A stretch of 64,000 bases of DNA from Siphonodentalium dalli (lineage: Eukaryota; Mollusca; Scaphopoda; Gadilida; Siphonodentaliidae), in the NCBI GenBank assembly GCA_032622095.1, contig CP136064.1, forward strand, positions 169,950,310 to 170,014,309, written 5' to 3'. Position numbers and translations under genes: made by a program. Positions 14,400 to 25,726 of the stretch are shown here, piece after piece (the first letter of the stretch is position 1; every line of letters begins with the position of its first letter). The notes under the pieces were generated by a model. That model made no database searches. It was given only the letters and a program-made list of their open reading frames with translations, and had not been told where the DNA came from.

Positions 14400-14410
14400 C
14401 TTATTACTGC

Positions 14411-15296
14411 ATGTTTTTCATTCACCAAACCAGAAAGCTTCCAAATGCAGATACAAAATTGTGTTCCCGCCATAAAATCTTCAAGTGTGCACGACCCAGC
14501 CATTGTTCATACCTAAACATCGAACGCAATTAACGCGTCATAATACACGTAGTTATATACTGTAACTATAAGACATCCAGCGAATACACACACCACGAAA
14601 ACGCGAAATGTGTTGTCCTGCGAGATATTCCATCGCTATGGCTCAATTTGACACGGCCAGATTAGCTTTTCTACAATATCCTAAAACAATAAAGCTTCTC
14701 AAATCATCGGCATAGTCAATAGAACTTTCACGAACGTCGACATTCCAACTACAGCTTTTACGGGACTCGGGGTCGCAGCACAATTTTAACGCGTCCCAAA
14801 ATAACCGGAAAAAAACAATTATCTATTTATAAAACCTACATAGGACCATGGAATTCTATAATTTGGCCCACAGTATACACCTGGTGGTGTTAATAATGAG
14901 ATTTCCGCACATATTCATGAGTGGGGTGAGCTTATGGCAGTTAGGAGTCAATTCTGCAGAAAGTTTAAAGGTTCTCAATCCGATCAGACGGTCCCCATAC
15001 CATCAAGATACAACAACACCATTTCTTCAAAATATGCTTTAGTTATTAGAATCGATTTATTGCAACAAAATAATGCTAACTACTGTCAACTATGGTATCA
15101 AATTTCCCAAAACTTGTTATTTATCAACATTTTGTTCAACAAAATATGGGCGTATTATCACTTGATTTTAGAGTTATCCATCTTCATCTGCAATTTTGTC
15201 CGAGACCCTCCGTTTAACCACGTGTTTCTGGGCCACATATTATTATACATCTTGAGAAATAACAAACTTCACAAATTTATATCTGATCACTCTGAG
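14411..15296. other. Non-coding, repeat-derived DNA
   Basis: The first part is the continuation of dispersed repeat copy A. The stretch at about 14985-15110 resembles 46583-46690 (both contain a GTCCCCATA box and later an AAAATAATGCTAAC box), so it is another dispersed repeat family. Overlapping open frames at 14848-15302 have no recognisable domain and I do not call them genes. Confidence 0.5.
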
Positions 15297-15385
15297 ATTT
15301 GATGGCGATGAAGATGACATGATGGGAATGAGAATGATGATAACGATGATGAATATGGTGATGACAATTGTGATGATGAATTCAC
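15297..15385 (+). repeat. GATGA-rich low-complexity tract
   Basis: Imperfect repeats of GATGA/GATGATGAT over about 90 bases (for example GATGGCGATGAAGATGACAT). Confidence 0.8.
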
Positions 15386-15429
15386 CTGGCTGTATGAGAA
15401 GAAAAACCGCGGGTTGATGTATATATTGT

Positions 15430-17590
15430 ACTAGCAGGGTGACTTCGTCCGGTCTGTTTCCCCTCTGCTTTTAGGCGAATTGCGCGATTTGACCTTGAAT
15501 TGTCCATTTTGAAGGTCAAGGTCATGTGGGGTCACGATTTGACCCGTTCAAAACACTGTCCGGACAAAGGTACCCGACAAAAGTACCCGTCGAAATCCAT
15601 CCGGTTTTACCCGATTTGACCTTGAATTGATCATTTTGAAGATCAAGGTCAGGTCGGGGTCACGATTTGACCCGTCCAAAACACCTAGTGGACAAAAGTA
15701 ACCCTATGTATCAAATTTCGTACCCGACAAAAGTACCCGTCGAAATCCATCCGGTTTTACCCGATTTGACCTCGAATTGATAATTTTGAAGGTCAGGTCG
15801 GGGTCACGATTCGACCCGTCGAAAACACTCAGTGGAGAAAAGTAACCCAACGTATCAAATTTCGTCGAAATCCGATAAAAATTCGCGATTTGACCTTGAA
15901 TTGACCCGATTTCAAGGTCACGTCGCACGGGCAAAGGAATAGGCTTACGACACTCCCCACATGAAAGTAAGCCTAGACACTAATTTTCATCGAAATCCTG
16001 TGATACTCGGGCGTTTGACTTTGAAATGACCCGATTTCAAGGTCAAGGTCACGTCGCACGGGCAAATTAATAGGCTCATGCCAGTCCTCGACCGAAAGTA
16101 ACCCCACATACCAAGTTTCATCGAAATCAGCTCGGCCGTTTTCGAGTCCATCGCGAACACACACACAAACAAACAGACAGATCTTCCAAAATATATAATA
16201 GACTAGAAGGTGACCCGACTTCGTCCGGGCTTTTACCTTGAATTGTCCATTTTAAAGGTCAAGGTAAAATGGGGTCACGATTTGATCAGTCCAAAATACT
16301 GCACGGACAAAAGTACCCGACAAACGTGCTCGTCGAAATCCATCCGGTTTTACCCGATTTTACCTTGAATTGATCATTTTGAAGGTCAAGTTCAGGTCCG
16401 GGTCACGAATCGACCCGTCCAAAACACTCAGTTGACAAAAGTACCCCCATATATCAAATTTCGTCGAAATCCCATCAAAATTGGCGATTTGACCTTGAAT
16501 TGACCCGATTTCAAGGTCAAGGTCACGTCGCACGGGCAAACGAATATGCTTATGAGACTCCCCATACGAATGTAGCCCCACATACCAAGTTCCATCGAAA
16601 TCCCGTGATATTCGATCGTTTGACCTTGAAATGACCCGATTTCAAGGTCAATGTCACGTTGCACGGGCAAATTAATAGGCCTATGCCAGTTCCCGGCCGA
16701 AAATACACCCACATACCAAGTTTCATCGAAATCGGTTCGGCCGTTTTCGAGTCCATCGCGAACAGACAGACAGACACACAGACAGACAGATCTTCCAAAA
16801 TATATAATAGATAGACTAGAAGGTGACCCGACTTCGTCCGGGCTTTGACCTTGAATTGTCCATTTTGAAGGTCAAGGTCAAGTGGGGTCACGATTTGACC
16901 AGTCCAAAACACTGCCCGGACAAAAGTACCCGACAAACGGGCCCGTCGAAATCCATCCGGTTTTACCCGATTTGACCTTGAATTGATTATTTTGAAGGTC
17001 AACCCCGTCAAGGTCAGGTCGGGGTCACGATTTGACCCGTCCAAAACACCCAGTGGACAAAAGTAACCCTATATATATATGTATAAAATTTCGTCGAAAT
17101 CCCATCAAAATTGGCGATTTGACCTTGAATTGACCCGATTTCAAGGTCAAGGTCACGTCGCACGGGCAAATGAATATGATTATGAGACTCCCCATACGAA
17201 GGTACCCCCACATACCAAGTTTCATCGAAATCCCGTGATATTCGGGCGTTTGACCTTGAAATGACCCGATCTCAAGGTCAATGTCACGTCGCACGGGCAA
17301 ATTAATAGGCCTATGCCACTCCCCGGTCGAAGGTACCCCCACGTACCAAGTTTCATCGAAATCCCGTGATATTCGGGCGTTTGACCTTGGAATGACCCGA
17401 TTTCAAGGTCAAGGTCACGTTGCACGGACAAATTAATAGGCCCATGCCACCCCCCGGCCGAAAATACCCCCACATACCAAGTTTCATCGAAATCGGGTCG
17501 GCCGTTTTCGAGTTCATTGCGAACACACACACACACACACACACAGACAGACAGACAGACAGATTTTCCAAAATATATAATAGATATACG
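15430..17590 (+). repeat. Three-unit tandem repeat rich in TCAAGGTCA motifs
   Basis: Three units start with similar sequence (ACTAGCAGGGTGACTTCGTC at 15430; ACTAGAAGGTGACCCGACTT at 16201 and 16813) and end with a CA/GACA tract plus CCAAAATATATAATAGA (about 16183, 16796, 17569). The units are about 770, 612 and 770 bp. Each holds shorter subrepeats of roughly 130 bp with the order TTTGACCTTGAA, GACCCGATTTCAAGGTCAAG, CACGTCGCACGGGCAAA, ACATACCAAGTTTCATCGAA. The last box and the CA/GACA tail are of a type common in mollusc and other invertebrate dispersed repeats (recalled, not searched). The short minus-strand open frames here are by-products of the repeat. Confidence 0.85.
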
Positions 17591-18668
17591 TGATGTCTTT
17601 CTTTAATTTTTGCTGTTTATCTTTTGTAAAAAAAAAACACATTTCTGTTTTCTCAATGTCCATATAGTATATCTTGGATCAGAGAATAAAGCATATATAC
17701 AACAAACAATAGGCAATTTAACACTAAGAGAGTGCGAATATATCAAAATTAGGGCCAAGAAAGAAGGTTCAATGAAGCAAGCAACCGGCTCGGTCGCTGA
17801 TTGGAAGAACATGTCTGCTAACTGTTATCTGAAAGGAAAGTCTGTGGAAATGTCCATTAAATATCCTTTAGGGGGGTGATTTGTGTAGTATCATTATTTA
17901 TTGCCTAAGGTAGGGAGAGAGTTGTCCAAATAATGCCAATAATAACGATCATTGCTTAAAGGTCAAATGAAGTGGAAGTTTTCGCATCGACTTAAGACGA
18001 ATTATTGCGCCATACAGTGAGCGTTATTCTGCACAATATTTTGATAAGTATGACATCACAAGAGTTTTCCTCGAGGTGGTGCAGGGTTGGTGACCACCGC
18101 GAAGATGCTACTCTTTTCCTCCTCAACTACCCCTTTTGCATGTCTGAACGGAAAACTAGATGCTCATTAAATTACTATACACTGCGGTATAAGCACCAAT
18201 GGAGTATATAGTAGTAGACCTTCTCTTTGGGAAATGGTATATGCAAAGCACCATGAAATTTCACGGATCGCCACCACCATTTAGTCTTTCATTGCCTCCT
18301 CTGGCAGCTTTTAATATTTAAAACATTAGCTAAAACATGCATTGAGTTCGTCGACAGGCAGTGAGACCCGAACCAAATTGGTAAGGAAACCATTTGGTCC
18401 CAAAATGAGCGGAACGGTTTCAGAACAACATGTATCCAAAATACGCTAAAATCTGCTTTAGGGAAAATTCCCAATTCAATGTCGACGTCCAAAATTGCCG
18501 TCGGCATCGGAGAATGCTGATATTTACTGCGGAATGTGCACAAATTAGTAATAAATTGAAATATACAATTACAATACATAGTCGTAAATGATATATGTTG
18601 AACTGATGTCCCAAAAATAGCCGCCACAATAATGTACAAAATTTATACTTTGTGCAAAATTTAATAGC
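17591..18668. other. Non-coding DNA, no gene recognised
   Basis: AT-rich, with an A run at about 17627. Open frames at 17610-17879 and 18289-18639 show no domain and are bounded by repeats. Nothing else is recognisable. Confidence 0.5.
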
Positions 18669-19200
18669 TAGTACAAGAAAACCATAGTCAGAAATGGTAA
18701 CGCGCTCAAGATCATATATTATATACCCATGATTGTAATTATAGAATATAAAATATATTGGTTTCGCGAATGACCAACTCAGAATTCCGGTAAAATAACA
18801 ATAACAACCACCACCTAATTAACGAACCGGCGGCCGACTCCGACCACAACCATCAGTGGGCTGCAGAACGAAAAATATCTATAAAAGTGGAAAGATAAGA
18901 CTTAAAAAGTATCTTTTAAATTTCTTTTATTGGTAATTGACATAGCTTGTCACAAACCAAAAATCAACATTATTGGCATAATAATGTAAAGGACATTAAA
19001 CGAAATTGAAATTACCAACTACACCTTTTACCGGACACGGCCTCCTGGTCGCGCAGTTCGACTTTTAAACCGGAAAAAGCAATTATTTATAAATAAAATC
19101 CCCATGGGACCACGGCTATCAAGAAATTGCCGAACAGTATACACGCGGTGCGCGCGCTAATAAGAGATATTTATGATGACAGACGTGCGTATTCCCTCTG
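18669..19200 (+). repeat. Dispersed repeat, copy B
   Basis: Matches copy A (13905-14965) at both ends: 18672-18795 against 13923-14045, and 18945-19195 against 14700-14965, in the same order and orientation. It lacks the 308-bp MITE and is therefore closer to the uninterrupted arrangement. Confidence 0.7.
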
Positions 19201-19754
19201 ATGTATCGCACGAGAGAGCAGGCGAAAGCAGGATCTCATACAACAGTTGACTTTGGTCTTTTTGGGCGCCTAGAAGCGGATAAACTCTACAGTGTAATCT
19301 GTGCCGTTTATCTTGAATAGTATTGAATGGGATTTAACATGGATGTACTGATTATATGACAATTTATACCACGATCGCCTATCTTACTATATAAATGAAA
19401 CGTGCCTACTGTTGATTAAACTTCGCAGAGTGGATTAAACTTTCTCCATACAATTTGAACGGAAAAGTGTTTATCCATCGCAGGAACTACGATACGTTTG
19501 ACCTTTCGTGACCCGGACAAGTGCACCGGTGTGAGTTATTTTTAGCGATGATTGTTATTGTGGATGACGTAACGTCTTTGCGCTGTAGCAGCAGCATTGA
19601 TGGATCGTCGAAATTCATGTCGGCTTCGTGGAACGCATGAACGGAACGAATGCAGAATAGTGACAACGTATGTGGAATGGAACGGCGGTCACGGTGATAC
19701 CATTTTCTAATGATTTGGACAACTAGGTGATGTTTCTGAAGAGTTTATGTTTTA
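19201..19754. other. Non-coding DNA upstream of a LINE remnant
   Basis: No open frame of note. It may be the decayed 5' part of the LINE whose end lies at 19755-20206, but I see no recognisable reverse-transcriptase motif here. Confidence 0.4.
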
Positions 19755-20206
19755 GTGTTAATTCTACTGAATTATTCTGGAATGGAAGTTGATGACTTCA
19801 AAGACGTGCATAACATTGGCACTGTACTGGAAACTAGAACTGAACTTGTTATAGAGAAAACAACTGATGGTAGGGAACTGCGCTCGAATGGGATGAACTT
19901 ATTAGAAGAGCGCAGAAGTTGCAGTCACTCCGGAGATCGTGCTTTCAGTGTTTGCGATCCACCATTGTGGAACTCTCTGCCTGGTGAAATCCGAGGCTGA
20001 TGGGACTTAATGGAGTTTCGTCATCTGTTAAAGACTCGTTTCTTTAAAATAGCTTTTGAAACTGACTAACGTGCAGCTACTGGTATCGTAATTTGTATTT
20101 CTCGACAACTTTTTTCAGACTCGTGTAAACTATAACTTTGTTGCACATGTGAACATGTATATGGAATTTGCGCGTTATAAATGTATTAAATAATAATAAT
20201 AATAAT
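19755..20206 (+). pseudogene. 3' end of a CR1/Jockey-type LINE (5'-truncated)
   Basis: The frame from 19755 ends with GDRAFSVCDPPLWNSLP, the well-conserved extreme C-terminus of the ORF2 reverse-transcriptase polyprotein of Jockey/CR1-group non-LTR retrotransposons. An in-frame TGA follows at 19998. The frame then continues with the expected tail (residues like FRHLLKTRFFKIAF) to a stop at 20069. After a short 3' UTR, the copy ends in an (AAT)n tail at about 20188-20206, typical of these elements. No palm or fingers motifs of the polymerase are present upstream, so this is a 5'-truncated dead copy. The family is clear; the exact clade is not. Confidence 0.75.
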
Positions 20207-20432
20207 CTCGCGGAAACAATTGGACTTACTCGGTTCATTATACAAACAAAAACCGAAAATAAACGCTAAGGAAGACATTTTAATGTCTGTTGTATCGCAA
20301 TTGATACAAATAACACAATACAGTACCGGTATGTTTTTCTCAATATATTTTTATCTCGAATAAATTATTAAAATGAACAAGGTACCGACATTGGAAAGTA
20401 CGTTTCGGATGTAAACAAATGTTCGTAATTGT

Positions 20433-22036
20433 ATGGAACGTCTGCACCGTATCAATTTAGAAATTAATGTCAGAATATTGTTGTTGATGGAAGTTCTAGC
20501 GATGTTTGGCGGGTTTACTATTTCGAAAGACTTGCAAGATATCTTTGATGACACAAGACCAATGATGCATTTCCAGGAATACTTTGTTCTCGATGAGGCT
20601 GTGCCTCAAGCCAGGATTTTAGATGAAATATTTGACTTGGACAGTCTGTTACAGACTATGTGCCCCTTGAAGTTCCAGTTGCTGTGGGCCTATCCAGTTC
20701 TGACACTATTGAGACTGTGAGTACCAGTAATGCCGCTGCAGATACAGTGCGGACAGGGATGCAGTTCGATTAAATGGAGTGCGAGACCGAGTCGGAGGTT
20801 ACTAACCCGACGGACATGCCTAATGACCCAATGTCAGCCGCTTCAAATTCCAGCGCAAATTCAAGGTGTGTTGATGTCGAAAACGTTGAAGGATTTATCG
20901 GCGGCCAAGATAACAGATACACGCTTAACAAATCTCTAAGTGACATTCGTTTGTTCGAAGCATTTCTGCAGACAAATGATGAGAATAGGCCTATTTACCA
21001 GATTCCAGAAGATGATCTTGACACGTTTGTAGCAAGTTTTCTACTGTCAGTTCGCAGAAAGGACGGGGAAGAATTTGAGCCATCCAGCATAAGGGGTTTT
21101 GTTGCGAGCATTGACAGGCTTTGCTAACGGACCAAATATGGGAAAACGATAATGAATAAAAATGACTACTGTTTAGATACAAGTCGACGACAACTAAAGG
21201 CGAAGCTGAAGCAACAAAAAAGAGCCGGAAAAGGCAACAAACCGAAAAGAGCAGAACCGATGAGATTGAGCAATTGTTCGAGTTAGGGATTCTAGGATGT
21301 GGTTCTCCAGAAGCGATTCTAAACATGATATGGCTGAATAATTGTTTATAGTTTGGCCTTCGCGGGATTACCGAACATTACAACTTACAATGGGGTGACG
21401 TCGTCTTGAAAACGTCTGTAGACGGGAAAGAATTCCTAGAACTTAACGAAAGGCAAACAAAAACACGCACCAGGGAAGATATAAGGAATATTCGTGACGT
21501 GACGCCAAAGATGTATTCGACGGGCAGTGAGGATGATCGTAATCCTGTTTATGTTTTCAAACAGTACGCCAAGTTACGACCATTAGGCTATTGCGAAGCT
21601 ACTGACCCATTTTACATTGCGACTCGGACAGTGGCAGTCGACCCTGAAGATGATTCATGCATTTGGTTTAAGAAGCAACGAGTGGGTGTTGTTAACAAGC
21701 TCGTAAATATCATGAAAATAATGGCCAAGAAGGGAAACTTGTCGGACAGTAAGCGATTAACAAACACGAGTGCGAGAAAACCTCTTGTCCAAAAGTTACG
21801 TGAAAACAACGTAGCGGCGGTTGATATTGAGCTCCAATGTTGATAATCTACCAAGTTTACATACAGAAAGTGCTGTTGTTCCAACTGAACCTACACATAT
21901 GTAACGCAGTCATTCCTATTGAATCTTCCACTGGCCTACCTGCAGTTACTTCCGGGTTTCTAAATCAAATTCAACATTCTCAAGCTCGAAATTTCAATTC
22001 CATGGACATTGAACAAATAATCCATCAGGAATACTG
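20433..22036 (+). pseudogene. Degenerate Crypton-type tyrosine recombinase (DUF3504 / ZMYM-like) gene
   Basis: The region carries broken pieces of one gene. The frame at 20774-21127 encodes a SAM-like core-binding segment (…LNKSLSDIRLFEAFLQ…, then EFEPSSIRGF…). After stops and frame changes, the catalytic half resumes at about 21349-21843: FGLRG, a basic KTKTR-type segment, FYIATR, IWFKKQRVG and LTNTSARK. This order is that of the Crypton-derived DUF3504 domain found in KCTD1-like, ZMYM and QRICH1-type proteins, which are domesticated tyrosine recombinases. The conserved first arginine (FGLRG) is present, but the expected His in the LTNHSxRK motif reads Thr. The frame breaks before the region expected to hold the nucleophile tyrosine; a +1 continuation (SSNVDNLPS…) runs for about 25 codons. 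The frame at 20433-20720 is probably its N-terminal part. It is not functional as it stands. Confidence 0.7.
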
Positions 22037-22483
22037 AACAGCCTGTTTAACAACAACAGAATACAAATAAACACTCTCGACATCCACATGAACGGCAATT
22101 AACGCTTGAATTTGTTCATTCATATCAGTTCATATTCGTAATTTCCATTGTGACATTTAACTCACGAAATGACTTCCGCGGATAAAAAATAGTTCCTTCC
22201 AGAAAAGTTGTCACGGACACACATGCAGTGTGATGCACACATGGACAATTCATAAATTGTGATATTGAAAGCTGTGATATATATATCTATTATTTGTTTA
22301 AACTATAACTTGTTCACTTAAAATAGGTCTGTATTGTTTACTTACTTTCCAGTGTTTCCTGTGGTATCGAAAAATAGGTGCCGTTGCAAAGCGTAAACGG
22401 ATCATGTTTTCGTCGTTTGAAAATAGTTTGATGGCGATTTAAATTGGAAATAACGATTTTCACATTGTAAAGATCGTGGCATA
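22037..22483. other. Non-coding DNA
   Basis: AT-rich, no open frame of note, no recognisable element. Confidence 0.5.
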
Positions 22484-22637
22484 TACAAAATATACGCATA
22501 GTGTTTCTGAATAACAAATTTAATCCACTCGTGGGATTGGCGATTTACACCACTCGCTGAAGCTCGTGGTGTAAATCGCCTATGCCACTCGTGGATTAAA
22601 TTTGTTATTCAGAAACACTATGCGTATATTCTATATT
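22484..22637. mobile_element. Fold-back (palindromic) MITE-like element
   Basis: The sequence from about 22484 to 22556 is almost the exact reverse complement of 22566-22637. The arms share TACGCATAGTGTTTCTGAAT and, nearer the centre, ATCCACTCGTGG and GGCGATTTACACCACTCG boxes, leaving a loop of about 10 bases. The transcript or single strand would form a hairpin of about 70 bp. No clear target duplication is seen. A second fold-back with similar CACTCG boxes lies at 61919-62077. Confidence 0.7.
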
Positions 22638-23551
22638 TAAAGGAGCAGAAATATATGGACTCCGAGCACGAATGTGACCGATCAACATGTATTTTGATAT
22701 TTACAACGTCATGCCTTTCAAAGTACACTGTTATTGAACAGAATGAGAGATATTCGTGACGTACTGGGAAAATTGTATAGTTCATATTGTCTGTGTCTCA
22801 GTCATCTCTGCATCCGATCAAGTGATGAAGCACGAATATTTCGCTTTCTTAACAAGAATGCATCGTGGTATATTATGAACACAATTTATCAAAACACATA
22901 CCATAGACTATCTTCAATACATAATAAACATGACCAAAAGTGTCTACATGCGCTGTGGAGGAGACTATATGTTTGTACCTGAAAATTATATTCGGTTATA
23001 TTCCCCAAGGTCATATATACCCGATATGTACTACTTATTCAGCAACCGCATTACGGTGTTTACCCCGTCCCTCTAATGTTATGTTACACACATATACTGT
23101 ACACAACCATAAATAGCAAACATTGAGTGAATGGGCAAACTGAAATAACAGCTTTAAATGCTGATCACCTGATATAAGTACGGTGGGTGGTATTTGCAAA
23201 CAACAAGATACCGAAAACGAATAACGTGCATTGCGTTGTTGCATATTCTAGTTGCCAAGTGCCCACTGGGGGGATTTGAACGACATTGTCCACTGAGAAA
23301 ACCGGTTTTGTAGCAGCATAAAAATTTGTCTCACTTAAAATTCAGATACTTTGTTCCAGCTCGATTTTCTATTTATCCAAATGGGCACTTTATACCACGC
23401 TTTGTGCCATATATGTACCACAAGACGACATTCGTAATCTAGAATGGTCACGTCTCCCAATTGATGCACGGGAACCTCTATCAGAGAAATAGTTCCCGCC
23501 AAGCACCCGCCCAGAATAAACATCTGCATAGTACTTATGAACCCACACGTA
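22638..23551. other. Non-coding DNA left of the palindromic element
   Basis: The open frame 23335-23529 (minus) and shorter ones have no recognisable domain. Given the terminal exon at 32624, this stretch may belong to an intron of the same host gene, but I cannot identify any exon here. Confidence 0.4.
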
Positions 23552-23557
23552 ATTAAT
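23552..23557. repeat. 6-bp target-site duplication ATTAAT (left copy)
   Basis: ATTAAT abuts the AGAAGAATAGGG end of the palindromic element and is repeated at 32222-32227 next to the other end. A 6-bp duplication is the Polinton/Maverick length. Caveat: ATTAAT is itself palindromic, so it could also be part of the inverted repeat. Confidence 0.6.
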
Positions 23558-23583
23558 AGAAGAATAGGGGGCTCGTTACCGTC

Positions 23584-23830
23584 ACATCTAAAAATAGAAT
23601 CTTTGGGGTCTAAAATTGTTTGTACTAAAATATTCCCAAAATATCAAAACCCAAAAAAAAATTTCAAAACTTCAAAAATTTATTTTTTCAAAAAATTATT
23701 TTTTCCAAAAATTATTTTTTCCAAAAATTATTTTTTCCAAAAAATTTATAAATTTCCAAACTTCCAAATTATCAAAACCCCAAAATTTCCAAACTTCCAA
23801 ATTATCAAAACCCCCAAAATTGTTTAAATA
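23584..23830 (+). repeat. Outer terminal box and AT-rich tract (left arm)
   Basis: The box begins CATCTAAAAATAGAATCTTT and runs to TATTCCCAAAA at about 23640. An AT-rich tract of short AAAACTTC/AAATTATTTTTTCC repeats follows to about 23830. The same box recurs in direct orientation at 27604-27658 and, inverted, at about 28141-28195 and 32140-32197. Confidence 0.85.
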
Positions 23831-24831
23831 AAAAATTTATAACGAGTTTTCGGTTTCTGATAAACTCGATATTAAAAAATGTCGAATGTTAAATTATTTG
23901 CGCGTAATATCTTTCGTAATATTTTTTTGTTCAAATATTTTTCATGAATTTATTAATCGATGTTTAGAAATAGCTTTATTGGACATTGTGACCATCGATA
24001 TGAATGCATACATTCCAGTGTTTTATCGACGCAGTTCATATAATTGTCATACCTGAAAATAGACACCATTACTTTTACATAAATAATCAACAGCGTTTAT
24101 TCTTTACACTCTCTCTATCCCATATGACAGGCGTGTATTTTCGTCAATTATTGGAAGTATTGAAATGTACTATGTTGAATTACTAACGGTCGAAAATGGT
24201 AAGGCGAAATTACAACCCTCCAGAATGAATTGTCATATTGAATGAATGATGATTTAATCTCAGCCATTTTTACATGGAACATGAGCGATGTACACGCAAT
24301 CACACACGCCACATTGGTGTTAACAATGTGTCTTTCACACCTTTGCTTTACCAAATGAATTCTATTATTTCCCCGGTCACAGCTATATGGTATTCAGAAA
24401 ACAAATCGATTTAGAACAAAACGAGTTAGTATCAATTAAGGTTGATAAACTGTGTCATTCACGCGATAATTAGTTATCCATAAAACATGCATACATATTA
24501 AGTCAGGTCGTGAGACACTCAATTATACAAATTGCTTTGATCACATTGTTATAACAACATTACGTAATAACCCCTTATCACTCCAGTCACACTTACGATC
24601 ATATACCCCCACATTCATACTTACGCTTTGGACATTTTATCAGTTTATCGCGTGATCACTAAATGTGGCAATCGGGTATCCTCCGATGTCTGCAATATAT
24701 TATTTATAATAATTGGACTCATTGATCTCACGTGAATAATACTCTTAGTTGTTCCAATAAAATAGTTATCAAATTCGATCACCAATAGATTTGACTGTGG
24801 AATGTAATGACCTTTAACTTATTTATCGATC
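23831..24831. other. Left-arm non-coding segment of the palindrome
   Basis: AT-rich DNA with only short open frames (24004-24186, 24148-24354) lacking recognisable domains. The mirror copy is at about 30970-31960. It may carry element regulatory sequence, but nothing specific is visible. Confidence 0.5.
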
Positions 24832-25540
24832 TAAAGGGACACTCATTATGAATGAATGTTAACAATACAAGCGCACGAATGAAGAGCGTTGAACATATAC
24901 GAAATTACTACACGAATGAATTGAACCTTGAAATTTATATTTCACATCTTACCAACAACAGATACAGACATAGTCATAGTGTTATACTATCTTACATGTA
25001 CCCATGCTATGACATCATTCGAATGGGCAATACACTCAAGGAGTTAAAGTGACACGAAACAAGGGACGTGATGTAATATTGGTGTATGAATCTTAAAGGA
25101 ACACAAGACACTCTAAAGGGACACTCATTATGAAGGAATGTTAACAATACAAGCGCACGAATGAAGAGCGTTCAACATATACGAAATTACTACACGAATG
25201 AATTGAACCTTGAAATTTATATTTCACATCTTACCAACAACAGCTACAGACATAATCATAGTATTATACTGTCTTGCATGTACACACGCTATGACATCAT
25301 TAAAGGCGGACAATCCACTCACGGTGTGACAACAGATACGGACATAGGCATAGTGTTATACAGTCTTCTATGTACCCACGCTATGACATACTTAAAGGGG
25401 GATAATGCACGCACGGTGTGGAATGTTAAAGTGACACGAAACAAGGGACGTGATGCAATATTGGTGTTTGAATATTAAAAGGAACACAAGACACTCTAAA
25501 GGGACACTCATTATGAATGAATGTTAACAATACAAGCGCA
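24832..25540 (+). repeat. Tandem repeat in left arm (about 2.2 units)
   Basis: A unit starting AAGGGACACTCATTATGAA occurs at about 24833, 25117 and (partial) 25497. It contains short open frames repeated with the unit (…HIRNYYTNELNLEIYISH…), whose recurrence looks like a by-product of the DNA repeat. The mirror copy is at about 30250-30965. Confidence 0.8.
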
Positions 25541-25715
25541 GTGGTTGAAAGTTAAAATGACAGATCAATATTTAAGGGTCAAATTTTCGGGCACTTAATG
25601 CACCTTTTGTCATTACGTATCGTTTCTCACTCTACAATTCCCAATAATCCACACACTCTCTCCCCCCTCCAGCTTATAGATATATAACGAAAACGAGAAT
25701 ATCATGTTGATGAAG

Positions 25716-25721
25716 TTTATT
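25716..25721 (-). promoter_or_regulatory. Polyadenylation signal of left-arm ATPase gene
   Basis: TTTATT on the plus strand (AATAAA on the minus strand) lies 5 bases beyond the stop codon of the minus-strand gene. The same signal is at 30074-30079 for the other copy. Confidence 0.6.
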
Positions 25722-25726
25722 GAAAT

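Larger units (their letters stand above)
13905..14965 (+). repeat. Dispersed repeat, copy A (interrupted by a MITE)
   Basis: Segments at 13923-14045 and 14700-14965 match 18672-18795 and 18945-19195 in the same order and orientation. Shared blocks include CCATAGT(T/C)AGAAATGGTAAC, AATATATTGGTT and CAGTATACAC. Copy A is longer in the middle, partly because the 308-bp MITE at 14092-14399 has inserted there. The repeat has no coding potential that I can see, and its class is unknown. Confidence 0.7.

Noticed and set aside
15704-17571. Minus-strand frames of 60-164 codons in the TCAAGGTCA-rich repeat
   Set aside because: The same peptide fragments recur with each DNA repeat unit in different frames, so they are by-products of repetition.
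23335-23529. Minus-strand 64-codon frame left of the palindrome
   Set aside because: Reads like a possible exon, but no splice borders or family could be recognised.
24852-25478. Repeated frames containing HIRNYYTNELNLEIYISH
   Set aside because: They are part of a tandem DNA repeat with no domain. Their recurrence follows the DNA repeat rather than independent conservation.
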